From Candidatus Nanoarchaeia archaeon (GTDB taxonomy: Archaea > Nanobdellota > Nanobdellia > SCGC-AAA011-G17 > GW2011-AR17): a stretch of DNA of 64,000 nt. The stretch is taken from assembly GCA_028706745.1 (NCBI GenBank), contig JAQTVM010000006.1:1-64000 (forward strand). The letters run 5' to 3'. Both the position numbers and the translations under genes were made by a program. Shown piece by piece: positions 28,505 to 35,059 of this stretch; the stretch's first letter is position 1, and each line of letters opens with the position of its first letter. Under the pieces are notes generated by a model that worked only from the letters and a program-made list of their open reading frames with translations, had not been told where the DNA came from and did not search any database.

Positions 28505-28795
28505 ATGAAAGAATACGATTTACTGGAAACTGAAATTAAGGCTTATGAAAAGTATAAGACTGTTAATACGATTCTTAGCTCGCTTTATGGATTGGCAACG
28601 CCTGTTCTAGCATTTACAGGCATAACCAACTTTTCTGAAGACGGGAATCAGGCAAAAGCAATAGTCTGCACTTTGGCTGCGCTGTATACTGCTTATAGAG
28701 CAGTTAAGGGCGTCAAGAGGCAAAAAGGAATTAAGAATACATTGGCAGAGCTTCATGAAGAGAAAAGAATGTCGCTTGAGAAGAAGTTGGAGTAA
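28505..28795 (+). CDS. two-helix membrane protein, paralogue 2 of 3
   Basis: 96 residues from the ATG at 28505, preferred over an in-frame TTG at 28490 because it restores the MKEY start shared with its paralogues. Charged helix (LLETEIKAYEKYK), hydrophobic segments at about 22-42 and 51-67, then KGVKRQKGIKNTLAELHEEKRMSLEKKLE. Closest to paralogue 1 in the first helix. A good ribosome-binding site (AGGAAGA) precedes it. Function unknown. Confidence 0.65.
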   Translation: MKEYDLLETEIKAYEKYKTVNTILSSLYGLATPVLAFTGITNFSEDGNQAKAIVCTLAALYTAYRAVKGVKRQKGIKNTLAELHEEKRMSLEKKLE

Positions 28796-28807
28796 GGAGG
28801 AATAAAA

Positions 28808-29110
28808 ATGACAGAATACCAACGATTGGAAAATGAGCTGAGGGCAGCAGAAGAATATAGGTTTAGCAAGGGCATGTCTGCGTTGTGTTATGGTTTTTGT
28901 GGAATACTTACAATAATTCCTGCTAGTGCCCTTTTGGCTGAAGGGTCTTATAAATCTGGCTCTGCTCTTGCTTTTTTGGCTTTTGTGGAAGCAATAGTTT
29001 GTGCAGGAAATTACATAAAAATAGATGATGCTCAGGCAAATGTTGACAAAATTCAGCGTGAGATTAAGTATCTTAAGCAGGAAGGGCTTGAGAAGAGAAT
29101 AGGCGGATAA
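28808..29110 (+). CDS. two-helix membrane protein, paralogue 3 of 3
   Basis: 100 residues. It starts MTEYQRLENELRAAEEY, clearly related to the MKEYDLLETEIKAYEKY start of paralogue 2. Two membrane helices follow (about 24-45 and 51-70), then IQREIKYLKQEGLEKRIGG. AGGAGG lies just upstream of the ATG. The hydrophobic core has diverged more than the cytoplasmic ends, suggesting that the ends contact a common partner. Followed 1 bp later by the lipoprotein gene. Confidence 0.65.
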   Translation: MTEYQRLENELRAAEEYRFSKGMSALCYGFCGILTIIPASALLAEGSYKSGSALAFLAFVEAIVCAGNYIKIDDAQANVDKIQREIKYLKQEGLEKRIGG

Positions 29111-29111
29111 A

Positions 29112-29624
29112 ATGAAAACACTCACAGCAATCGTCGGCGCGATAGCGCTTGCCTCCTTTGGATGCGGAGATGATGATTATGTTACTGCTGACGCAGACAT
29201 TGATACAATAGGGGAAACAACACCTAAATTCGTATTTGAGGGAGAAGCAGCATACTGCTCTCACGTTACAGAAAGCCCTGTAAGGGTGACTTGTCTTGAC
29301 ATATACGCTGACATGAACATTAAAGCTGATAACAAGCTTGTGACTGTTTATTCAAACATTATCTGCGAGGACAAGAACAGGCCAAATGCAGACCAGTCAG
29401 CTGATTCAGCAGAATTCCTGTACCAGACTCACTTGAGCCTCTGCATGAGGGATGTTGTTGTTAACGGAGTTGAGCTTACAGCAGAGGATGAGCAAGGCAA
29501 CCAGGGCATATATTCAATGCAAGAAGATTGCGCAAGGATTGAAGAATTAACACGAATATCGGGTGAATATGTTGCTATTCCCTCTTTTGCAAGAATTGCT
29601 TTTGCAGAGAAGAATATGCAGTAA
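29112..29624 (+). CDS. small lipoprotein, unknown
   Basis: 170 residues. MKTLTAIVGAIALASFGC is a signal peptide with a lipobox (SFGC, Cys18) followed by GDDD. The mature domain has Cys at about 48, 60, 85, 111 and 139, probably disulfide-bonded, and beta-like strands (NKLVTVYSNIIC). It is last in the membrane-protein operon. Its final 17 codons lie antisense to a HEPN-like reading frame on the other strand, so the 3' end of this gene seems to have formed within an older gene. No family recognised. Confidence 0.65.
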   Translation: MKTLTAIVGAIALASFGCGDDDYVTADADIDTIGETTPKFVFEGEAAYCSHVTESPVRVTCLDIYADMNIKADNKLVTVYSNIICEDKNRPNADQSADSAEFLYQTHLSLCMRDVVVNGVELTAEDEQGNQGIYSMQEDCARIEELTRISGEYVAIPSFARIAFAEKNMQ

Positions 29625-29806
29625 TATGCATGGCTTATCACCGAGCTATAAAAAGTGAATTCATGATCCAACTCAAATATCTTCTTTTGCATCTGCGGGT
29701 TTTTGCTGGCTTCAAGCAGTATTTGCGCAGCGGCAATCTCATTTTCCGCCCTCATTATGTACAATAATTCGAGGTTCTCCATTTCCAAACAGCTTTTGCT
29801 TTCCAT
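29573..29806 (-). pseudogene. HEPN-domain gene remnant
   Basis: From an ATG at 29806 the minus strand encodes about 78 residues typical of a HEPN domain (RAENEIAAAQILLEAS, then FYSSVISHAYYCIFFSAKAILAKEGI). Beyond that the frame continues only as the antisense of the lipoprotein gene and loses similarity. The C-terminal half, which would hold the R-x4-6-H nuclease motif, is missing. It faces away from the nucleotidyltransferase at 30061, whereas intact modules in this window are co-directional. Probably a decayed toxin. Confidence 0.55.
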
Positions 29807-29821
29807 TAATAAGCTTTGCTG

Positions 29822-29844
29822 TTGAAATTCCGGAAGAATTTCAA
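29822..29844. repeat. inverted repeat in a gene-poor stretch
   Basis: TTGAAATTC-CGGAA-GAATTTCAA is a perfect 9-bp stem with a 5-nt loop. The stretch 29807-30017 otherwise holds only scattered GGAAA/TTTCC inverted motifs and no supported gene. Confidence 0.6.
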
Positions 29845-30017
29845 TGACGTTGGAAATCTAAACAGGAAAGCTGAAACTTTTCCGGTTTTCCGCTGTTTTT
29901 CTGAAGGATTTTCAACAATCACGGAAAGCACTTTTATCCTTTCGTCGTCAAACTTGTGCAGGGGTTTCGGGTGAAAAGCGCAGGGACTAGAGTATAAGGG
30001 CGTAAAGCTTATATATT

Positions 30018-30053
30018 ACCTAAAAATAGGTATATATATACCTAAAAATAGGT
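30018..30053. promoter_or_regulatory. paired palindromic operators of the nucleotidyltransferase gene
   Basis: Two identical copies of ACCTA-AAAA-TAGGT at 30018-30031 and 30040-30053, centres 22 bp apart (two helical turns). They lie between the TATA box (about 30005-30018) and the ATG at 30061. This fits autoregulation by the N-terminal winged helix of the encoded protein. Confidence 0.75.
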
Positions 30054-30060
30054 TTTATAA

Positions 30061-30687
30061 ATGCTGACTAAGACTCAATTGAGGATTTTGGACGCTTTCA
30101 GGAAGAATATATTCCAAAAGCTTGACTTCAAGAAAGTGAAGGCTTTAAGCAGGCAGAAGTCCAACAGCGTTATTCAGGCTGCTTTGCTGGCATTTAAAGA
30201 GCTTAATGTTATTACTTTTGAAAAAGCAGGCAAAAGCATTTTTTATTCACTTAACTTTGAGAACAGCCTGACGCTGTCTTATCTTTCCTTATTAGCTGGG
30301 CTTGAACTGCGTTCAAACAAGCTGCTTCCATTTGCGATACTGCAAAAAATTCAGAAGCGCCTGCAAAAAGAAACCTCTTTTTTTATTCTATTTGTTTTTG
30401 GCAGCTATGCTAAGAAAACTCCAAGGCAGGGATCAGATCTTGATGTTGCGGTGATAGTAGAGGACAATACCAAGGCGGCAGATGTAAAACCCGGGCTTGC
30501 AACAATACAGAGAAGAGAATTGATGGACATAGATTATCATGTATTTGCATTAAACGAATTTCTTGAGATGCTGTTTGACGAGAATGAAAATCTTGGCAAG
30601 CAGATATACCGCGGAAGCATGATTTATTATGGCGCTGCACAATATTATTCATTATTATCTGTAAATTCAAGAAGGATTAATCTTTAG
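30061..30687 (+). CDS. winged-helix/minimal nucleotidyltransferase fusion
   Basis: 208 residues. Residues 1-75 form a winged-helix DNA-binding domain (LTKTQLRILDAFRKN...FEKAGKSIFYSLN). Residues about 95-190 are a MNT-type nucleotidyltransferase with FGSYAKKTPRQGSDLDVAV, i.e. GSx10-11DxD. In MntA-HepT systems such a protein AMPylates its HEPN toxin. No intact co-directional HEPN gene follows; only a remnant on the opposite strand lies upstream. It may therefore be an orphan antitoxin or control HEPN proteins elsewhere. Paired operators precede it. Confidence 0.8.
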   Translation: MLTKTQLRILDAFRKNIFQKLDFKKVKALSRQKSNSVIQAALLAFKELNVITFEKAGKSIFYSLNFENSLTLSYLSLLAGLELRSNKLLPFAILQKIQKRLQKETSFFILFVFGSYAKKTPRQGSDLDVAVIVEDNTKAADVKPGLATIQRRELMDIDYHVFALNEFLEMLFDENENLGKQIYRGSMIYYGAAQYYSLLSVNSRRINL

Positions 30688-30691
30688 TCTT

Positions 30692-31693
30692 TCACGCATT
30701 CTTCAGCAATTCAATAAATAATTCCAATTCATCCTTGCTTAATGTAAATCCTGCTGCTTTCTCGTGCCCGCCGCCCATGAAGGTTTTCATCTCGCTGTTA
30801 AACTGCTCAAGAAACTTTCCGGCGTCAAAATCAAGAGAATCAGGAACTCTTAGGCTCCCTATTATTATGTCTCCGTGGATATTCATTATCATTATAGGGC
30901 GTTCCTTAATCAGCCTTGCAGCCAGCACTCCCTGTATATTCCTCGGCTCTGTGATTATTGCGCAGTCAACCTTTCCAACCTGCTTTACTTCGGGATTCTT
31001 GCTATAATCCTGCTTAAGCATCGCCTTGTACTGCTGCAGCTGCACTGCAAGCGGATGAGTGATGTTTGTAAACGGCTCGTAGTTGTCTATGCTTTTCAGC
31101 ATTTCAAGGGGAATGTCCCCGCTCCAGTTGTGCCTTTTGCCTGCATTAAGGGCAGAAACGTGCCTTTCTATCTCAAGATATTTTCCTTCCTTAAAATGGC
31201 TTTCCTGCTCCTGCATCATATCGGGAATTGCCTCTTTTGCATTTGAGAGCAAAGGCTCTGGAATTTCAGTATTCTTTCCGCCGTCACCGAAATACCCTGC
31301 CAAGGTAAGGAAAAGAACATACGGGTCCTTGCTGTTGTTCATCAGCTTTTTGTAAATTAAAGTTGTTGTTGAACGCTCTGATGGGTCGTGAATTATAATA
31401 TCAAAACAGCTTGTGTCTTCAATCGGATGGTGGTCGATGTAAGCTATTATTCTTCCCTTGCCGCAGATTTCTTCGGATGGCTGGATGTCTGTGCAGATTA
31501 TGACTTCTGCCTCGTCATCAATGTCTTCAGATGTTATCAGGAAAGGGATGCCTTTTGTTTTTGTTCTTATTCTTTTTGCATGCGGAAGAATAAGATGGTA
31601 GATTAATGCTGCAGAGCAAACCCCGTCAACATCCCAATGCGAGCATATCCGTACTTTTTTGTCCCTGCATACTTCAATAAGCGTTGTTCTCAT
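30692..31693 (-). CDS. DHH-family phosphoesterase
   Basis: 333 residues. Motif I is HWDVDGVCSA, with IICTDIQP next and YIDHHPIED as the DHH motif. The C-terminal DHHA1 domain ends GGGHEKAAGFTL. This is the layout of archaeal RecJ-like nucleases and oligoribonucleases (Nrn/GAN types). Length suits a small member. It may cleave single-stranded DNA or short RNA; in archaea a RecJ-like protein associates with GINS, and a GINS gene occurs at 40650, though not adjacent. It is convergent with the nucleotidyltransferase gene. Confidence 0.85.
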   Translation of the reverse strand: MRTTLIEVCRDKKVRICSHWDVDGVCSAALIYHLILPHAKRIRTKTKGIPFLITSEDIDDEAEVIICTDIQPSEEICGKGRIIAYIDHHPIEDTSCFDIIIHDPSERSTTTLIYKKLMNNSKDPYVLFLTLAGYFGDGGKNTEIPEPLLSNAKEAIPDMMQEQESHFKEGKYLEIERHVSALNAGKRHNWSGDIPLEMLKSIDNYEPFTNITHPLAVQLQQYKAMLKQDYSKNPEVKQVGKVDCAIITEPRNIQGVLAARLIKERPIMIMNIHGDIIIGSLRVPDSLDFDAGKFLEQFNSEMKTFMGGGHEKAAGFTLSKDELELFIELLKNA

Positions 31694-31749
31694 TCAGCTT
31701 AGAAATGGGATGATTATATTTAAAATTATGGTTTTAATCAAATTATGGC

Positions 31750-31763
31750 AAAGGCTTAAATAC
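31750..31763 (+). promoter_or_regulatory. TATA promoter of a caspase-like lipoprotein gene
   Basis: AAAGGCTTAAATAC ends about 22 nt before the ATG at 31785, so the mRNA should be leaderless. This spacing decides that ATG over earlier in-frame codons. Confidence 0.6.
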
Positions 31764-31784
31764 CCTTATTCCATAACCCCTTGT

Positions 31785-32573
31785 ATGGCATCAAAAAAGA
31801 GGTTATTGCTGCCCCTGGCAGCTATTTGCGGCGCGCTTTCATGCACTAATGCTAACGTAGAAGAGATTCCCCCTGATGCTCCTGAAAAATACGCAGTTCT
31901 AATCAGCGGGCATACAGAGGAGAGGCACGCTCTGAACATGACTCTTGTTTATAATTTTCTGCTTGAACACGGTTTTAATGAAAATAACATTTATGTTGCT
32001 GACGGCAAAGGAACTGACAGGCTTTACTGCTATCCTGTTGATGCAGCCGCAACAGTTGACAATGTAAGAACCGGGTTTGAAAGCCTGCAGCAAAAGTTAG
32101 ACGGAAATGATTTGCTTTTTGTGTATGTTTCAGACCACGGCGGAAGAATAAGGGCAGAGGACGGTTCTTATGTTTCAACAATAAGCACGAATGACGGCTC
32201 AACGCTTGACCAGAGAACTTTTGCAGGCTTTGTTGACTCGCTGAAACACGGGCAGGGAATATTTGTATATGACCAGTGCCACAGCGGCGGGTTTGCAGAA
32301 GAGACAGGGCACGGAAACAATGTTGCGATTGCCTCAACAACAGCAGATGATTCAGCATACAGCGGCGGAATACACAATTCCTTTACTGCATATTTCATCA
32401 AGGCGCATTTGTATTCGCAGTTTTCCGACACAAACCACGATGGCAATGTGAGCCTTGGCGAGGCATTCAGGTTTGCTGAAAGAAACCATCCTTACAGCGT
32501 GCAAGGATGGCAGGACCCCATTATTGTAAGCGAGCAGGATCCTGATTTGGTTTATTTGCTTGACAAGGAATAA
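31785..32573 (+). CDS. caspase-fold peptidase, lipoprotein, with EF-hand loop
   Basis: 262 residues. A signal peptide with lipobox LSC (Cys20) precedes a caspase/legumain-like core: YAVLISGH strand, then FVYVSDHGG with the catalytic His118, and IFVYDQCHSGG with Cys165. DTNHDGNVSLGE (about 215-226) is a calcium-binding EF-hand loop. The fold is shared by C13 (legumain), C14 and related clan CD peptidases; the family within the clan is not certain. It should act outside the membrane, perhaps with calcium control. It is a relative of the secreted protein at 36524. Confidence 0.82.
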   Translation: MASKKRLLLPLAAICGALSCTNANVEEIPPDAPEKYAVLISGHTEERHALNMTLVYNFLLEHGFNENNIYVADGKGTDRLYCYPVDAAATVDNVRTGFESLQQKLDGNDLLFVYVSDHGGRIRAEDGSYVSTISTNDGSTLDQRTFAGFVDSLKHGQGIFVYDQCHSGGFAEETGHGNNVAIASTTADDSAYSGGIHNSFTAYFIKAHLYSQFSDTNHDGNVSLGEAFRFAERNHPYSVQGWQDPIIVSEQDPDLVYLLDKE

Positions 32574-32595
32574 AATAGAATATCCCTGATACAAT

Positions 32596-32949
32596 TTAGA
32601 ATAAGGATAGTATCTTTTCTTTTAATGCATTGAATATTTTATCATCTATGCTTCCTATTCGTGTTATTATTGTCTCTTTATCTATTGAGAATATTTTGTC
32701 AGCCCTTATCCTGCTTTCCTTTAAAAGTTCGCCTTCCGCCATATTATCCTGGCTTATTGCAATTGAAAATGCATCATCTTTTATCACAGAAGTCAATGGG
32801 ACAAGAATGCAGTCTTCCTTTGCTGTGTTAAAATATTCATTTGACACAACTATTGCGGGCCGTACTTTATAACTGCCGGAATCTGTAAACGGGAAAGGCA
32901 GAATTACAACATCTTTTTGCATTATTTTTTCTTTAGGTATCTGTTCCAT
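32596..32949 (-). CDS. MazF/PemK-like toxin
   Basis: 117 residues, or 108 from a downstream ATG at 32922. IMQKDVVILPFPFTDSGSYKVRPAIVVS is the beta-barrel start of MazF/PemK with the conserved P-F-T and K-x-RP-A motifs, and DCILVPLTS is the second strand. Such proteins are sequence-specific endoribonucleases. The gene overlaps the AbrB-like antitoxin by 28 bp, standard for a toxin-antitoxin pair. Both key positions (Arg after the first loop, Thr/Ser in the second) are present. Which RNA it cuts is unknown. Confidence 0.87.
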   Translation of the reverse strand: MEQIPKEKIMQKDVVILPFPFTDSGSYKVRPAIVVSNEYFNTAKEDCILVPLTSVIKDDAFSIAISQDNMAEGELLKESRIRADKIFSIDKETIITRIGSIDDKIFNALKEKILSLF

Positions 32950-33185
32950 ATTTCATCTTCCTTATTGTCCCAAATTTTCTTTAGGGAAGCTTCGTTTAGC
33001 TTTAGAATGTCTTTCATGTCATCTTTCATTGCTTTTTCCACATACTTTTCCTTTTCAATAAGTATCCTGTCATCTGCCTGGAATAATACCAAAGTGTCTC
33101 CCTCTTCAATTCCCATTTCTTCCCTTATCGAAACAGGTATTGCAATCTGCCCTTTGTTTGATACTGTTACGGTTGTCAGAGTCAT
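32922..33185 (-). CDS. AbrB/MazE-like antitoxin
   Basis: 87 residues from the ATG at 33185. TTVTVSNKGQIAIPVSIREEMGIEEGDTLVL is a swapped-hairpin AbrB domain; the acidic and aromatic C-terminus (KKIWDNKEDEIWNRY) would wrap the MazF-like toxin. The chosen start lies about 30 nt after a TATA box (33212-33224, minus strand) so the message is leaderless. A 16-bp palindrome (33202-33217) near the start site is a likely autoregulatory operator. A second promoter-like element lies farther up at 33270-33312. Confidence 0.87.
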   Translation of the reverse strand: MTLTTVTVSNKGQIAIPVSIREEMGIEEGDTLVLFQADDRILIEKEKYVEKAMKDDMKDILKLNEASLKKIWDNKEDEIWNRYLKKK

Positions 33186-33201
33186 TATATCTCTGCTTAA
33201 T

Positions 33202-33217
33202 GTAAGAATTTTCTTAC
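33202..33217. promoter_or_regulatory. palindromic operator of the MazEF-like pair
   Basis: GTAAGAA-TT-TTCTTAC, a perfect 7-bp inverted repeat between the TATA box and the antitoxin ATG. The position fits repression by the AbrB domain. Confidence 0.6.
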
Positions 33218-33269
33218 TTATAAACTTATTGGCACAGGCAGCTGCTGAATTATGCATGATTCAATTTCA

Positions 33270-33312
33270 GCTGTATATAAGCCTAATCCCAAGAATCTCT
33301 AGATATTCTAGA
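33270..33312 (-). promoter_or_regulatory. shared 21-bp element with tandem TCTAGA and TATA (copy A)
   Basis: Minus strand: two TCTAGA 9 bp apart, then GATT, CTTGGGATTAG, and a TATA box (GGCTTATATA) directly after. The 21-bp core is 33283-33303. The same core and TATA arrangement occur at 56959-56999 and, within a gene, at 63119-63139. It points towards the MazEF-like genes. Confidence 0.7.
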
Positions 33313-33316
33313 TATT

Positions 33317-34006
33317 TTACCTGCTCTTTTTTACACCGGTTTTCCTGCAGTATTTTCCTATAATGCATCTTGAGCAGAAAGGGCTTATCGGCTTACATAT
33401 GCTTTGCCCGTGCTTTACAAGCAATTCGTTCAATTCAAGCCATTCTTTCTTTGGGATTACCTTCATTAAGGCAAACTCTGTTTCATCAGGTGTTTTTGTC
33501 CTTGCCCATCCAATCCTGTTTGCAATGCGATGGCAGTGGGTGTCTATCGGCAATGCAGGTATTTGAAATGCGTGCGTCAGCACAATGCCTGCTGTTTTCC
33601 TTCCCACGCCTTTTATTCTCAAGAGATTTTCATATGTATTCGGGACTGTTCCATTGTGGTTTTTAAGAAGGTATTTGCTGACTTCCTTTATTCTCTTTGC
33701 TTTTGTGATATAAAAGCCGCTCGGGTAAATTGCTTTTTCAATTGTTTTCAAAGGCAGTTTGAGCATTGCTTTTGGATTGTTTGCAAGCATGAACAGGCGC
33801 TTTGCAGCAGGATAGGTGACTTCGTCTTTTGTTCTTTGGCTCAGGATGCAGCTTATTAGGACATAGAAGGCGCCTTCCTTATGATTCTTGGATATGAAGA
33901 TTGTTTTCGAATATTGCCGCTTCAAACGGCGGATAATAACTCCTGTTTGCATGCATATATTTAATCCGGGCTTGTTAAAATACATTTTGTTTTGTATGGG
34001 CAACAA
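33317..34006 (-). CDS. nth: endonuclease III
   Basis: Up to 229 residues; a start at the internal Met (MQTGVIIRRL) about 18 codons later is equally plausible and would give the usual length of about 210. It excises oxidised pyrimidines and nicks the DNA. LLRIKGVGRKTAGIVL is the helix-hairpin-helix with the catalytic Lys; LPIDTHCHRIANRIG holds the catalytic Asp. The C-terminal C-x6-C-x2-C-x5-C binds the 4Fe-4S cluster. Complete and in a normal single-gene context. Confidence 0.95.
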   Translation of the reverse strand: MLPIQNKMYFNKPGLNICMQTGVIIRRLKRQYSKTIFISKNHKEGAFYVLISCILSQRTKDEVTYPAAKRLFMLANNPKAMLKLPLKTIEKAIYPSGFYITKAKRIKEVSKYLLKNHNGTVPNTYENLLRIKGVGRKTAGIVLTHAFQIPALPIDTHCHRIANRIGWARTKTPDETEFALMKVIPKKEWLELNELLVKHGQSICKPISPFCSRCIIGKYCRKTGVKKSR

Positions 34007-34017
34007 AAAATTCTATG

Positions 34018-34071
34018 GTAATTTAAGTTACTAATTGGTAACCAAAAAGTTTATATAGTAACATATGTTAC
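34018..34071. promoter_or_regulatory. GTAAC/GTTAC operator cluster
   Basis: Half-sites GTAAC and GTTAC recur: GTAA-TTTAAG-TTAC (34018-34031), TTGGTAACCAA (34035-34045) and the perfect palindrome GTAACATATGTTAC (34058-34071). They flank the TATA box (AAGTTTATATAG, about 34048-34059) just before the ATG at 34080. Likely bound by the encoded winged-helix protein. Confidence 0.72.
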
Positions 34072-34079
34072 CATAATCC

Positions 34080-34661
34080 ATGGCTGGCAGGAAATTAAAG
34101 GGCATAAGCCCCCTGGAAATGAATGAAGCTTACCAAAGAGTCATGCAGTGGTTCTATTCATTTCCTACCGGATATACGGGCTTAACTGAGCTGTCTGAAT
34201 TTTTAAGCATCGCTAAAACAACGGCCCGGCGCGTTGTAATGACCCTGTCAGAGGCAGGGTTTCTTAAAGTTGAAACAATAGGGAAAATGTGGAGAATATC
34301 CTGCAATCCCTCTCATCCTTATAATTTCACGTGGAAAGTAACGTATAATCTTAATCTGATATTCTCCTCTTTTATCTTAAATGAAATTCATAAAGCTATC
34401 CCCTGCCCGAAGGCAATTATCCTGTTTGGCAGTTACAGAAAAGGCGATGACATAGAGACAAGCGACCTGGATATTGCAGTGGAAGTTATTGGGAATGAGC
34501 CGCCTAAAATAATAGAATTAGGCCGCCTTGATGATTTCGGTTACAGGAAAAATGTGCCTGTCCATCTATATGTTTTTTCAAGGAATAACATTGACATTAA
34601 CCTCTTCGCCAACATAGCAAACGGCATTGTGCTTGAGGGATTTTTGGAGGCAAGACCTTGA
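34080..34661 (+). CDS. winged-helix/minimal nucleotidyltransferase fusion (MntA-like antitoxin)
   Basis: 193 residues. Residues 15-85 are winged-helix (YTGLTELSEFLSIAKTTARRVVMTLSEAGFLKVE). The MNT domain has ILFGSYRKGDDIETSDLDIAV near 117, GSx11DxD. The next gene overlaps its end by 4 bp and encodes a HEPN protein, so this is a complete MNT-HEPN module. Established MntA proteins neutralise HEPN toxins by AMPylation. It is leaderless behind a TATA box embedded in its operator cluster, indicating autoregulation. Confidence 0.85.
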   Translation: MAGRKLKGISPLEMNEAYQRVMQWFYSFPTGYTGLTELSEFLSIAKTTARRVVMTLSEAGFLKVETIGKMWRISCNPSHPYNFTWKVTYNLNLIFSSFILNEIHKAIPCPKAIILFGSYRKGDDIETSDLDIAVEVIGNEPPKIIELGRLDDFGYRKNVPVHLYVFSRNNIDINLFANIANGIVLEGFLEARP

Positions 34662-35059
34662 CAATCAGATATAAGCGCCCTGATGCAAAAGATGCGCTGA
34701 GCCTGGTGCAGGCTGCAAAAAGGCAGATGGATTTCACGCTAACCATGAAGCCGACTGATGATTCTGCATTTACAATTGTAAGAAATATTTATGAATGCTT
34801 CCGCATGCTGGGCGACGCGCTTTTGGTTAAAAAAGGAGTTGAATCTGACGACCATCTTGCGCCAATAAACGAACTTTTAAAATTAAAGGTGAATACTGTT
34901 CGCCCCATATTCCTGATTGATAATCTAAGGAGGCTAAGGCACAATGTAAATTATTACGGGTATTCTCCGAAGAAGGCAGAGGCTGATGATGCGATTTCTA
35001 TTGCAAAAAGCTGCTTTAACCAGTTATATGCAGCGGCACTGAGAGAAGTTGAGAAATAG
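34658..35059 (+). CDS. HEPN-domain protein (toxin candidate)
   Basis: 133 residues from a TTG that overlaps the preceding stop (TTGA). All-helical; helix 1-2 with KDALSLVQAAKRQMDFTL, and FLIDNLRRLRHNVNYYGYSPKKAEADDA near residue 88. This end region matches MNT-associated HEPN proteins, with NYYG as the Tyr-rich motif. The Arg/His spacing (RLRHNVNYY) is not the textbook R-x4-H, so nuclease activity is uncertain. Together with the upstream gene it forms a two-gene module. Confidence 0.75.
   Translation: MTIRYKRPDAKDALSLVQAAKRQMDFTLTMKPTDDSAFTIVRNIYECFRMLGDALLVKKGVESDDHLAPINELLKLKVNTVRPIFLIDNLRRLRHNVNYYGYSPKKAEADDAISIAKSCFNQLYAAALREVEK

Noticed and set aside
30018-30053. CRISPR-like or transposon terminal repeats
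   Set aside because: The palindromes are 14 bp, lie at the promoter and recur in type, not sequence, before similar genes; operators explain them better.
31659-31784. Upstream extension of the caspase-like lipoprotein to an earlier start
   Set aside because: It would run through the promoter and destroy the signal peptide and lipobox that begin at 31785.
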